Of a stretch of DNA of 64,000 bases, positions 10,320 through 20,979 are shown piece by piece (the stretch's first letter is position 1; the number at the start of each line of letters is the position of its first letter). A program made the translations under genes and the position numbers. The stretch is from Lunularia cruciata (taxonomy: Eukaryota > Streptophyta > Marchantiopsida > Lunulariales > Lunulariaceae), in NCBI GenBank assembly GCA_948567375.1, contig OX419760.1, positions 3,224,001-3,288,000 of the forward strand, in the 5' to 3' direction. Under the pieces are notes generated by a model. The model made no database searches. It was not told the DNA's origin and saw only the letters and a list, made by a program, of their open reading frames with translations.

Positions 10320-12521
10320 TGTAAACCGCGCTCTCTCAAAGGCCGGTCTAGCTGGCAACTCCTCCAGTCTAGCCGCTGCTGCCTGCCATAAACCACTGGT
10401 CGCTGAACGGATCCCATGCTCCTCAACCAAGTCAGCTCCACTACCAACCACCTCTGCTCTAGTAGTAGGAACTGCACCATCCCTACTCTCACACAATGTG
10501 GCAGCCAACCGGAACATTGGGGCTGGGTCAACTCCCAATGTAAACATGTCACTGGCTGAAAACAAAGGATGCCGCATAATCAGTTGAGCCACCCCCAACA
10601 TCATGCTAGACTCAGTCTGTGTAGTAGTAGGTGGTTGACTAGTAGGTAGTCCATCATGTACTCCATCACCACCTACCACACCTGCACTGGGACGTCTAGG
10701 AACCATGGATGTCGTCTGCAATGCCTCAGATAGCATGAAAGACTGGGGAAGTCTGACCTGTCTCCCAACCTCTCCTCTATGTGGGTCCAACTCCACTGAT
10801 GCTCCTCTAGGCTTTGGAGCACGTACTGCACTCCTAGTCACTGCTGCAGATGCATCCACCTGTGCTGCTCCACACATGAAGTCCAAAGCATCTCTATCAC
10901 CAGCATATGAGGTGGAAGCCTCAGCACCCGAATCTGATCTCCTTTGAGCAATAGCCATACTAGCCAATCTCTGCTCCAACTGCTAAATCCGAGTAGCCAT
11001 AGTTGTGTCAAAAGTAAGGGCAGGTACTGCACCTCTACTAGGTGTAGATCCTCTACCACCACGTCCTCCATGAACTGGAGCTCCTCTACTACCTGCCATA
11101 ACAGCCCTACCACTCCGTAACTCCAGGTGTAGGTCAAAACACCTATCACTAGTGTGACCAAATCTATGGCAGTGCTCACATTGCCTTTGTGCTGGCTGTA
11201 ATGCACCAGAGGTATCAGGTCCGCTGCCCTGAGTACACTCTCTCCTATGGTGAGGTCCACCACAAGTCCAACAAGCAACACCACCACTCATTGGCTGCTG
11301 CTGACCCAAAAATGAGGGTAAGGGTCTAACTCCATTAGGCCCTCCACTCGCTCCATAGGATCTGGGCTGTCCACCCTGTCCTCGAAAACCAACTAGGCGT
11401 GGTGCACTCTGCTGCACTCTAGAAGAAGTCACAGCCGTGGATGAGGTCTCCCTACCAAATCTAGATGTCACCACTCTCTCCTCCACCATGTTGAGTTCAA
11501 TACGCTCAGCCAAACCAAAGACTACTGCCAAAAAGGGCAAAGTAGCATGCAACAACGTAGCATCACAAACTCTACGTCGCAACTCCCTGTCCAGTATCCC
11601 ATACCAAAACTGGACTGCCTGGGCCTCAATAACTCCCTAAGTGAAACTGATCAGCCGCCTCATGCGAGTATATGCCTCGCGTAGGCTCTCTCCAGCCTTT
11701 TGCTGGAACTCCTACAAGCTCCTCAGCTTGTCAATCCTCACTCCCTGGTAGTTCTGCCTCAAACATAGGAAGAACTCAACCATGGGGTTAAACCCCGGTA
11801 CCACACCACCCCCTACAGTGGTACCTCTACTCGTAGTAGCACAATCTCTAGCTAGTGCACCTCCACTAGCTCCACCAACACTACTCGAGCTAGAACTCGT
11901 AGGTACAACCGATCTACTCCTGGCCACCGAGCCTGAAGTAATGGAGACATAGTGTGGAGACCAATACTGTCTCCATAACTCAATCTCCTCCAAATGAGCT
12001 CTCTTGAACTCATGGTAGTCATCCATCGGCAGACCCTCCAGATGCTGGAACAACCCCTTCCATGCCATGAAGGGTGTGAACAAAGTCGGGTTCCGCGTTT
12101 GCTACAGATCACACCAACTATCGAACTCCTGGATGAAGTCATCTAACTCAATGGTACCCACTATACCAAAGTAACGCCTAGGGCCTTTGGAGGCCCCATA
12201 AATCTCATCCATGTCCCACAACAACGGTGCGGACACACCAAGTGCACTCTCAACTGAATCAGCTCCTATGTCAAGCTCCAACTCAGAGTCAATCTCCTCC
12301 CTCACTGGGACCTGAGATACAGGCTGATAATGAGCACCACTCCGAGTAAACCCATTGTGTACTGCAGTGCTAACTGCTCTGGAATCTCCAAAGAACTCCG
12401 TCGTGACAAAGTAACCACTCGACTCAAAACCACCAAACTCAAACCACCAACTGCAACCGCAAGTCGCAAGTACCCCACCAAGTGCCAACACCACCACGTA
12501 CCAACACCAACTAAACACCAC
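10293..12521 (-). pseudogene. Element M gag
   Basis: One frame runs from ATG at 12521 to the stop at 10293 with four in-frame stops inside. The N-terminal part includes WDMDEIYGASKGPRRY and a capsid-like helical region (FQHLEGLPMDDYHEFKRAHL, EFFLCLRQNYQGVRI, AQAVQFWYGILDREL). Two zinc knuckles follow at about 11273-11150: CWTCGGPH..REC and CEHCHRFGHTSDRC, the second a perfect CX2CX4HX4C. A Gly/Arg-rich linker and a long low-complexity tail (10979-10293) come after. It packages RNA in virus-like particles. The stops are mostly changes from Gln or Trp codons. Confidence 0.8.
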
Positions 12522-13719
12522 CCACTAATGTAACTCTGACCAAGATAACTACACTAGGGTAAGTGCAACCTGTAACCTGCCATCATAACACGCACTCTCA
12601 CGGTCTGCAGGTCATCACTTCTTGCCTCATTGGAGAGAAACAAAGATAGTCTGATTGGTCATCACTCCAGCCTTGCCACCGAGAGCACACCATAGCACCA
12701 ATGCTCAAAAGCCAAGGCACCTCACACAAACGTGGTGCACAAACAGGAAGCATAAAATGGAGGGGATCAAATCACAAGAAATCTAAACAAAAACCCTCCA
12801 TCTCATAACACAACACGGGATTGACTCTGCCACCATTTGGCATTTGACCTAAGAGCAATTTGGATCTAAGTCCTAAGCTACCAAGATCACCAAGAATGGG
12901 ATCAAACTGCCTCTCCTAGCCAAAGCTACATGTGTATAGATAACAATGGCGCAGTCACTAGGACAACAAGTGAGGGTGGACCAGTTGGCTAGGGCACCAG
13001 TCTAGGAACAAGAGATCTAGGGGTCAAACCCTGTTGTGCACAATCTAGCAAGAAAGGCAGATTTTGCCAACCAATGACCAAGATCTACTCTAAACTAGCT
13101 AGCCTCACGCCAGCAAGCTAGCTTGCAGGCCCTTCTAGGCCTTCGTAGCCTCTCATAGCCCTATGCCTTGAAGCCTCAAAATGCCAAAATTCAGCCGAAT
13201 GAGGCCTTTCTTGTTGCCACTTCGAAACCTCCTCCAAAATTGGCAAAACTTCTCCAAATTTTTGAAGTCCTCCAAACTAGCGAAAGTCTTCCAAATCTGG
13301 CCAAACAGCGAAAACTCCTCCAAATCTGACGTAAATCCTAAAGATGGTTGTCCGCCAAATTCCCCGCTAACTTTCCACTCGAGCCAAATTGACAAAACGG
13401 GTTTTTCCAAATCACAATTTCATGAGAAGAGCTTCCCAACTCCACCTTCAATTTCACTTTCTGAGCCCAGCTCGCAACAAATTGGTCATGCCTTCACCTC
13501 TTGAGCTCAAAATCACAACACTACTCAGAAATTGCTCCTTCTTTGCTCAAAATTTGGCCAACACTTCCGCACACCATCCGCCTAACTGCCAAATCTGAAT
13601 CACTTGAACGAGCTTCTGCACACTAGGGAAACACAGAACTTGAATCGAGCTACCACGATCCACCAAGCTTGGAGATACCACCAACACTCAACGTTCCTGC
13701 ACCCGATTTCTCCCTGACT
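12522..13719 (-). other. Element M leader, non-coding
   Basis: About 1.2 kb between the primer site and gag. It is conserved in part with the leaders of A, C and F. It contains a tRNA-like segment on the opposite strand. Two open frames (13153-13410 minus, 13181-13504 plus) overlap a region of repeated 'ccaaat/gaaaact' words and are probably not genes. A long structured leader suits a packaging signal or the fold needed for self-priming. Confidence 0.6.
12974..13045 (+). repeat. tRNA-derived (SINE-like) segment inside the leader, antisense to M
   Basis: The plus strand reads agttggctagggc (A-box-like, 12983-12995) and, 38 bases on, ggggtcaaaccc (B-box-like, about 13020-13031), the spacing of a tRNA gene without a long variable arm. 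The same segment lies antisense in the leader of element C (20470-20545). It is probably an old tRNA or SINE insertion carried by the family. Stem pairing is poor, so I do not call a functional tRNA. Confidence 0.45.
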
Positions 13720-13734
13720 TCACTTCTCTGATGT
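13720..13734 (-). promoter_or_regulatory. Element M primer-binding site, perfect self-complement
   Basis: In minus reading the first 15 bases after the repeat are ACATCAGAGAAGTGA. The exact reverse complement lies inside the same LTR (13926-13912 in minus order), 28 bases downstream of a TATA box, so the RNA 5' end can fold back onto this site. There is no TGG as in tRNA-primed elements. Confidence 0.75.
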
Positions 13735-14183
13735 AATCAGATTGCTTAACACTCTCAACTCAACTCAACTCAGATCAGTATTTGATATGTCACTCTATAA
13801 ATTGCCAACAACTGGGCACTGATTACAATCAAGCCACACCCACTCAAGCATAGAGAATCCAGGTGACGCTCGCCGGCCTCTATCCACCATAGCCAAGAAC
13901 TCGAAGGCTCAACATCAGAGAAGTGAGCTCTTTGGAGCTCACTTCAAAACTATACCCTCCTGGACTCGAGCTAGCACTAGAACCCTAACAGTCCCGCTGA
14001 CGGCACACTCGACGGTGCAAATGGTGCAAAGTAACGGTGGGCTCCACCGTGAAGTCAGTACCCCAAACACCAAATCAGACTGTCGGAAAGTAGTCCTTGA
14101 GAAATTACTAGAATAACTCTAACTACTATCATTGGAACTCCAGTGTCCGAGCAGCTAGATGCGGAACTACAAATGGCGTGACA
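13735..14183 (-). repeat. Element M A1 repeat (5' LTR body), 449 bp
   Basis: It starts TGTCACGCC and ends CTGATT, directly followed by the primer site. No B copy lies outside it (the target duplication follows at once), whereas the 3' side has B on both sides of A2. This asymmetry defines the split-repeat layout. Confidence 0.9.
13948..13957 (-). promoter_or_regulatory. Element M TATA box
   Basis: In minus reading GGGTATAGTTTTG; the 3' LTR has the stronger GGGTATATTTTTG. It lies 28 bases before TCACTTCTCTGATG, which places the transcript start at the self-priming segment. Elements A, C and F keep gggtatacttt at the same place. Confidence 0.6.
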
Positions 14184-14801
14184 CCTTGAATTAGGGATTT
14201 GGAGATCCCCATCTTCTCAATTTGGCCCGAGTTTACAATTAGTGGAGGATTTAGCGATCAACTAATTGTAGAGGAGGTAGCTCAGATTGGTAGAGGTTGT
14301 TCCAATTTAGAGGTCAAGTGGCGGAGGTTGTCTAGGGTTGGAGGTTGCCCAAATTGCCCTAGCTAGTGCTCAAGTTGGTGAAGGTTGGCAGGATTTAGAG
14401 AGCCATGTAGTTTTGGCTAGGAGACGTAGTTTAATCTAATCCTTGGTGATCCTGGTAGCTTAGGTGAGATAGACACTCTTATTATATCAAATGCCAAAGT
14501 CAATCTGGTGTTGACTTATAAGATGGACTTTTGTTTAGACTTCTTGTGATTGGATCCCCTCCATTCTTTGCTTCTTGTTTGTGCACCATGTTTGTGTGAA
14601 GTGCATTGACTTTAGAGCATTGGTGCTTTGGTGTACTCTCAATAGTGAGGTTAGAGTGATGAACAGTAAGACTACTTATGTTTCTCTTTGGTGAGGTAAG
14701 AAGGGATGACCTATAGATCGTGAAAGTGTGTTATGATAGTAGGTTACAAGTTGCACTTTTCTCTAGTGTAGTTGTTTTAGTTAGAGCTACAATAGTCAAT
14801 G
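14184..14801 (+). other. Element A leader, second part
   Basis: It resumes the leader interrupted by M: 'ccccatcttctcaattt' at about 14207 matches 'ccccatcttttcaattt' of element C at about 20143. It ends at the gag start codon. No gene of its own. Confidence 0.7.
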
Positions 14802-16930
14802 ATGTTTAGTTGGTGGTGGCACATGGTATTGGCACTTGGTGGGGTACTTGTGGTAGTTATAGTTGAGATTTGAGTTACATTCTCATAACAACATTCTTTG
14901 GGGATTCTAGAGAAGATATTGCTATAGTGCATAGTTGGTTTACACGGAGGTATCAAGTTGTATCTCAAGTCCTAGTGAGAGAGGAGATTGATGTTCATTT
15001 GGAGTTTGGTACATGAGTTGATTCAATTGAGAGTGCACATGGTGTCTCAACACCATTTCTATGAGACATGGATGATATTTATGTGCTACTTTGGTACAAA
15101 GGGTACCATTGAATTGGATGACTTCATCTAAAAGTTTGATAGTTGGTGTGATTTGAGTAGATGTGGAACCAACTTTGTTCACACCCTTCATAACATGGAA
15201 GAGGTAGTTCCGACACTTAGAGGGTCTACCAATGGATGACTATCATGAATTCAAGAGAGTTTACATGGAAGAGATTGAGCTATGTATATAGTACTGGTCT
15301 CTAAACTACATCTCCATTACTTTAGGCTTGATTTCTAAAGGTAGATCAACAATACTTACAATTTCTAGCTTTAGTAGCGTTGGTGTATCCAATGGAGGTG
15401 CATTAGTTAAAGATGGTGCTACTACAAGTGGGAGTACTATTGAAGGAAGTATTGCAATATTGGGGTTTAACTCCATAGTGGAGTTCTTCCAATGTTTGAG
15501 GCAAAACTACCAAGGAGTGCGGCTTGACAAGTTGAAGAGCTTGTAGGAGTTCTAATGAAAGGCTGGAAAGAGCCTACACAAGGCATATACTTACATGAGA
15601 TGGTTGATCAGTTTCAGTCAAGGAGTTATTGAGGCTTAATTTTGGTATGGGATCCTAGACAAGGAGTTACGAAGTAGAGTACATGATGCTATGTTGTTAC
15701 AAGCTACCTCACTTACTTTGGTGGTGGTCTTTAGTTTAGCTTAGCGTGTTGAGATCAATATGGTGGAGGAAAGAGTGGTGACATCTGGATTTGGAAGGGA
15801 GAACTCATCCATAATTGTTACTTCTTCTAGAGTGCAATAGAGTGCACCACATCATGTTGGCTTTGAGCGCAAAGTGGACAACCCAGATCTAATGGAGCGA
15901 GTAGAAGGTCTAGTGCAACTAGACTCTTGCCTTCATTTTTGGGTCAATAGTAGCTAATGAGTGGTGGTGTTGCTTGTTGGACTTGTGGAAGAACTCATCA
16001 CAAGAGAGAGAGTGCACTCAAGGTAGTAGACATGATACCTTAGTCCATCATAGCCAACACAAAGACAATTTGACCATTGCCACAAATTTGGTCACACTAG
16101 TAATTGATGCTTTGACCTTCACCCCAAAGTTACAAAGTGGTAGGGCTACTATGGTAGGTGATAGAAGAGCTCCATATCATGGAGGACAAGGTGGTGGTAG
16201 AGGACTCACACTTGGTGGAGGTGCAATATATGCCCTTGCTTTTGATACAACCATGGCTACTTAGATTGAGCAATTAGAGCAAAGATTGGCTAGCATGGCC
16301 ATAGCTTAGAGAAGGTTAGATTTGAGTGTTGAGGCATCCACTTCTTATGCTAGTGATAGAGATGTCTTGGACCTTATGTGTGGAGCATTACAACTAGATG
16401 CATCTACCATAGTGTAGTACGTGCTCCAGAGCCTAGAGGAGCATCAATGAAGTTGGACCTACAAAGAGGAGAGACTAGTAGATAGGTTAGGCTTCCCCAA
16501 TCTTTTACATACTTTGAAGCACTACAAACAACATCCATGGCTCCTAGACATTCTAGTACAGATATGGTAGGTGGTGATGGAATGCATGATGGAATAAATG
16601 CTAGTTAACCTTTTGCTACTACACAAATTGAGTCTAGCATGATTCTGGGAGTAGCTTAATTGATTATGCATTTCCCTTTGTTCTCAACCAATGACATAAT
16701 TATATTGGGAGTTGACCCAACTCTAGTGTTCTGATTGGTTGCCACACTTTATGAAAGTATGGATGATGTGGTTCCTACTTCTAGAATAAAGGTGGTTGAT
16801 AGTAGAGTTGACTTAGTTGAGGAGCATGGATTTGATGAATGACTAGTGGTTTATGGCAAGCAGTAGCAACTAGGTTGGAGGAGTTACCAACTAGACCTAC
16901 CTTTGAGCAAGCTCAATTTACATATAGAGT
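14802..16930 (+). pseudogene. Element A gag
   Basis: It starts ATGTTTAGTTGG, matching the M gag start. Fragments align in order with M: the capsid region (15225-15545, FQCLRQNYQGVRLDKLKSL), the basic middle with damaged zinc knuckles (15960-16140), the Gly-rich linker and the low-complexity tail. More than ten stops interrupt it. At its end the frame runs LLDNQRGIF straight into the protease, showing that gag and pol were one ORF. Confidence 0.75.
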
Positions 16931-17330
16931 TTGTCATATTAGATAACCAAAGGGGGATTTTTTATTTGGTGGGACCTTTAGGGAAGGTTTATGTACCAAA
17001 AAGGGTCTTATTAGACTTTGGTGCATAGCTCCTTGTGTTGGAAAAGGTTTCAATTGTGCATCTTAAGCTACAAAAGACCGATGTGGAAAGGTGTCTATTT
17101 CACATCCAAACATCTCTAGGGATAGTTCTACATAGTACATCACATAGAGAGAGGTCATTATCCAAATTTAGCTCAATCATCCAATTAGTAACTCAATGGT
17201 GAGAGCTCAGGTCATTGCAACAATAGGCCAAGTTGGCAATTAGGTGAGGAATGGGTATGTCATCTACCAATATGCTTTAATAGTAGTAGTCTTGGCTTAC
17301 TACAATCAAGGACCATGGCATCAATTTTAG
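16931..17330 (+). pseudogene. Element A aspartic protease
   Basis: The triad LLDFGA is read near 17008-17025 in the same frame as the gag end. The C-terminal part is decayed but collinear with M. It would have cleaved the polyprotein. Confidence 0.6.
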
Positions 17331-18918
17331 CTTTTAGTGGTACTTGGCTTTGGTGACTTACTGGAGAGGAATGCCCATGCAGAGAATACCCCAATACCAA
17401 AGGATATCACTCAGATTTGGAGTGCAAGTTGGATAGTTCCATATACCTTGGATGTTTCATTGTGGAGTTCTAAGGAAGCATTGCAATATCATGCAGATCG
17501 ATTCGTACAATGGGTTAGGAGTGGAGCCTTTGTACCACTAGAAGACCAATATGAGGATGAGCTTCTAGAGTCTATTACCTTGTCACCTTTGGATACCACA
17601 TTCATTGCTTGGTAGTGTCCAATGGAGGGAATATTTCTATTGGAGTTGTTTGGTGGGATTAACATTGGATTAGCTATAGTACTACAAGTAGGTATACAAG
17701 TAAAAAAGTACTTGTATGTGGAGAGAGATGAGACTACTAGGCAAGGCTCTCTACATCATGGGCACACTTGAACTATTGGTATCTTGAGTTATTATTGATG
17801 TCAACCATCAAGGGTTACTAGAAGACCCTACTAATAGACATTTCATTGTTGGGAGCACAAGATTTGGAGAGACATGGTCCCATTCATTTGGTGATTTTTA
17901 GATGACCATGTCAAGGATGTCCTTGACATGGTCCTTGCCAAGAGTAGGGTCTAGAGGATCCTCATTCTAGTGTGTTTTGGGAGATAAGGATAGAAGAAGT
18001 TCACAAGAATGTATTGAACTATTTACCTATAGGTGGTATTATTGGACTTAATTTTTGTTGGAAATACTTTTAATGGTAGATAATGTTACTTATACTATGA
18101 TATGCTGAGGTTCATCAGTTTTTTTCTCCAACTTACATTTAGGAGAATATCTCTTTGATAGTTGATTCTCATACACAAATGGTGGCAAGTACACATCACA
18201 CTCATTCTTGGATGAGACCTATTGTGTTGTTGGATGTATCCAAAGTGGGATCATAAGCTCAATGTCTTTGTCTCTGGTGGAGAAACCGCTTACCTAGAAA
18301 GATTCTACAATGAACTTATAATGAGATTCAACAACTAAACCACCTTACTATTGATAATATTTTGGATGTTGGGTGCTAGTCTTAGATGGTGGTAGTGATT
18401 GATAGGTCACCTATGGCAATTGTGAACCTTGTTGGATAGCCTAGAGTTGCTTTACCTACACTCATGAGTTTCCTAATGTTCCCATGCTTTTTGAGAGGTA
18501 AGTCATGGACTTGTTTGGGATTCATAGTTATAGTAGTTGGTGAAGCCCAATGCCAATGAGAGCAAGTAGGTGATGGGTTTTTGTATTGGTATCATCATTG
18601 TTACAAAATGTTAGAGGCATCATGGTATCAAGTGTTAGGTCAAGTTATGGACCAAAACTATTTGACTTGGATTATGAGCCTTGGCTTTATAGAGCAATAC
18701 AAGATGTGCTTGATAGGTATCACCACTTGTACACTTGTGAGCGCTGTGCCTATCAAGATGATTCAGACACATGTTGGGGGTGATAGATTGAGTGGGCATG
18801 GTATTCTTGGGGCACAACCAATGACTACTAGTGAGAGTGGTATACTTGGGATCCATCCAAGTAAGCATGGTCTACTTGGGTTACACTCTTGGTCTACTTG
18901 GGATGCAATTAGGGGAAG
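17331..18918 (+). pseudogene. Element A cytosine-5 DNA methyltransferase domain
   Basis: A second, independent copy of the methyltransferase seen in M. The 92-codon frame 17337-17615 matches the linker before the domain. Motif I is LELFGGINIGL (about 17640), motif II YLYVERDE (about 17710) and motif IV PCQ (17906-17914, with both Cys and Gln). Motif VI is ENI (about 18140), then a decayed motif VIII. The C-terminal block is near 18630-18760. It has many stops and a short inverted insertion just after PCQ (atgtcaagga/tccttgacat). The copy is cut at 18918 by element B; the following residues resume at 35967. Shared motifs but different lesions in A and M argue that the domain belonged to the active ancestor. 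Confidence 0.8.
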
Positions 18919-18923
18919 TATGG
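18919..18923. repeat. Target site duplication of element B (tatgg)
   Basis: tatgg here and at 35967-35971. With one copy removed, the flanks join exactly as in element M: gtatgg/agcttg here corresponds to gtgtggagcttg on the M minus strand around 8335. Confidence 0.85.
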
Positions 18924-19381
18924 TATAAAAGAACAAGGAGAGAATACAAGAATGGAAGACTGGAGTGAAAGATCACATTGCAACTCTTGAATGAGGGAAA
19001 CTCCTTATGCCTAGCATGAGCTTGGGCTTTGGTATTTATAAGAAACATATAAAGCTCTTGAGAAGCTTCCTAAAAGCCACCTTCTTAGAGTGTAAACTAA
19101 GCTAATAAGGAATTTTCTCAAGAAGCTTTCTTCTAGAAGTCACCTACTTGGCATACAAGCTAAGTTAGCCAAGAAACTTCCCAAAAAGCTTTCTTCTATA
19201 AGCCACCTACTTGGCATGCAAGGTAAGCTAGCCAAAAAGCTTCCCAAGAAGCTTCTTCCTAGAAGTCACCACTTGGCATACACATTACCCAATACTTAGA
19301 AATTACCAAGTAGCTTTCAAGATGCTTCTAGAATATTCTTATAATTATTGGCTAATTTGGCCTATTTGTTAATTTTTTAGT
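18924..19381 (-). repeat. Element B 3' LTR, truncated by element C
   Basis: Homologous to 35474-35930 over about 450 bp. It includes an internal array of about 55-bp units (cttggcatacaagctaagctagccaagaagcttccc) that is also present in the other LTR. The outer about 35 bases seen at 35932-35966 are missing because element C starts here. Confidence 0.8.
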
Positions 19382-19827
19382 TGTCACACCATTTGTAACA
19401 TTGCACCTAAATTGCTTGGATTCTAGAGTAGTCATGTTGGTAGTCAAAGGAATTTTGGCAATTACTCATAGGCTACTATTGATGGTCAGATTTCATGTTT
19501 GGGATATTGACTACATGGTAGGGCCCACTATCACTTGCACCATTCACACCATTGGGTGTGCTATCAATAGGACCGTTAGGGTTGGAAACCTAGGTCAAGA
19601 TTAGGGGGTATACTTTCAAAGTGTAGCTCTAGAGAGATCACTTCCTTGATGTTGAGCCTTTGAGTTCTTGGTTATGGTGGATAGAGGCCAACAAGCATCA
19701 CTTGGATTCTCTTAGCTAGAGTGGGTGTTGCTTGATTGTAATCAATGCACAATTGCTGGCAGATTATTGAGTGATAAATCAAGTATTGATCTGATTGATT
19801 GTGATTTGAGTTGAGAAAAAATAGATT
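19382..19827 (+). repeat. Element C first LTR (A repeat)
   Basis: It starts TGTCACACC and ends gatt before the primer site. A TATA-like gggtatactttc lies about 28 bases before tcacttccttgatg. No B unit precedes it. Confidence 0.85.
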
Positions 19828-19842
19828 ACATCAAAGAAGTGA
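19828..19842 (+). promoter_or_regulatory. Element C primer-binding site, self-complementary
   Basis: acatcaaagaagtga matches 14 of 15 bases of the reverse complement of the LTR segment tcacttccttgatgt. The sixth base changed from G (in M) to A in both partners, which supports pairing. Confidence 0.65.
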
Positions 19843-20979
19843 GGTCAGGGGGAAATTGGGTGTAGGGACTAAGGGTGGTGGTGGTATTTCTAGGCCTTGC
19901 TGATTTTTGATAGCTTGATTGTGGTTCAGATTTTCCTTAAGAGTGATTTTGTGCAGAAGCTCTTTTGAATTGATGTAGGTTTGGCAATGAAGCATACAAT
20001 ATGCAAAAGCATTGGCCAAATTTCCTTGAGAAGATAGTCAATTTCAAGCAATGGTGTTCATTTTGAGCTCAAGAGGTGAAAGTAAGACCAATTTGGTTCA
20101 AATTGAGCTTGAAGGGCAAAATTGAAGTTGGAGTTAGGAACTATCCCCATCTTTTCAATTTAGCTTCAGTAGAGATTTAGTGTAGGATTTGGTGGTTAAC
20201 TAACTCTAGGGATTTATGTCAGATTTTATATTAGATTTTGGCTCAAGTTGGAGAAGACTCTAGGGATTTATGTCAAACTTTGGCTCAAGTTGGAGAGGGT
20301 TCAAAGTGGCAGGAAGAAAGGCCTCATTTGGCTATTAAAGGCTTTGAGGCATAGGATTGTGGGCTATGAGAGGCTATGAAAGCCAACTTATTGGCATGAG
20401 GCTAGCTAGTTTAGATTAGTTTTTGGTCATTGTTTGGAAAAATCTGCTCATCATGCTAGATTATGCACAATAGGGTTTGAACTCTAGATCTCTAGTTCTT
20501 AGATTGGTGCCCTAGCCAACTAGTCCACCCTCACTTGTTGTCCTAGTGATTGTTCCACTGATATCTATATACATGTAGCTTTGGCTAAGAGAGATAATTC
20601 GCTCCTATTCTTGGTAATCTTGGTAGCTTAAGAAGTAGATAACTCTTATTATGTCAATGCCAAATGGTGGCAAAGTCAATATATTGTTGATTTATGAGAT
20701 AGAGGGTTTTTGTTCAATTTCTTGTGATTTGATCCCCTCCATTCTCTACTTCCTTTTTATGTACCATGTTTGTGTGAGGTGCTTTGACTTAAAAGCATTG
20801 GTGCTCTAGTGTGCTCTCGATAGTGAGGTTGGAGTGATGATTAGGCAGACTACCTATGTTTCTCTTTGGTGAGGTACAAAGTGATGACATGCAAACTGTG
20901 AGAGTGCGTGTTGTGATGGTAGGTTCTAGCTTACTCTTTCTCCTAGTGTATTTGTCATAGTTTGAGCTATATTAGTGGG
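19843..20979 (+). other. Element C leader
   Basis: Non-coding leader collinear with that of M. It holds the tRNA-like segment antisense (about 20470-20545) and a local duplication of about 54 bp (units starting at 20202 and 20256, actctagggatttatgtc). Confidence 0.65.

Larger units (their letters stand above)
4288..14183 (-). mobile_element. Element M: Ty3/gypsy-type element with DNA methyltransferase, PHD finger and split repeats
   Basis: This is the best-preserved copy of the family, about 9.9 kb and transcribed on the minus strand. It begins TGTCACGC (at 14183) and ends GCACGACA (at 4288), short inverted termini of retroviral type. Order on its own strand: A1 (14183-13735), primer site (13734-13720), leader, gag, protease, DNMT3-like methyltransferase, reverse transcriptase, RNase H, integrase, PHD finger, G-rich purine tract (4963-4953), B1, A2, B2. 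A1 and A2 differ at about 28 of 449 positions by my count, nearly all transitions. It carries in-frame stops, at least two frameshifts and a lost integrase aspartate, so it cannot move by itself. Confidence 0.9.

Noticed and set aside
12974-13045. Functional tRNA gene
   Set aside because: Box motifs are present but acceptor and anticodon stems do not pair well, and the segment travels with the retrotransposon.
13153-13598. Overlapping frames on both strands in the M leader
   Set aside because: Not conserved in the A and C leaders and built of repeated short words.
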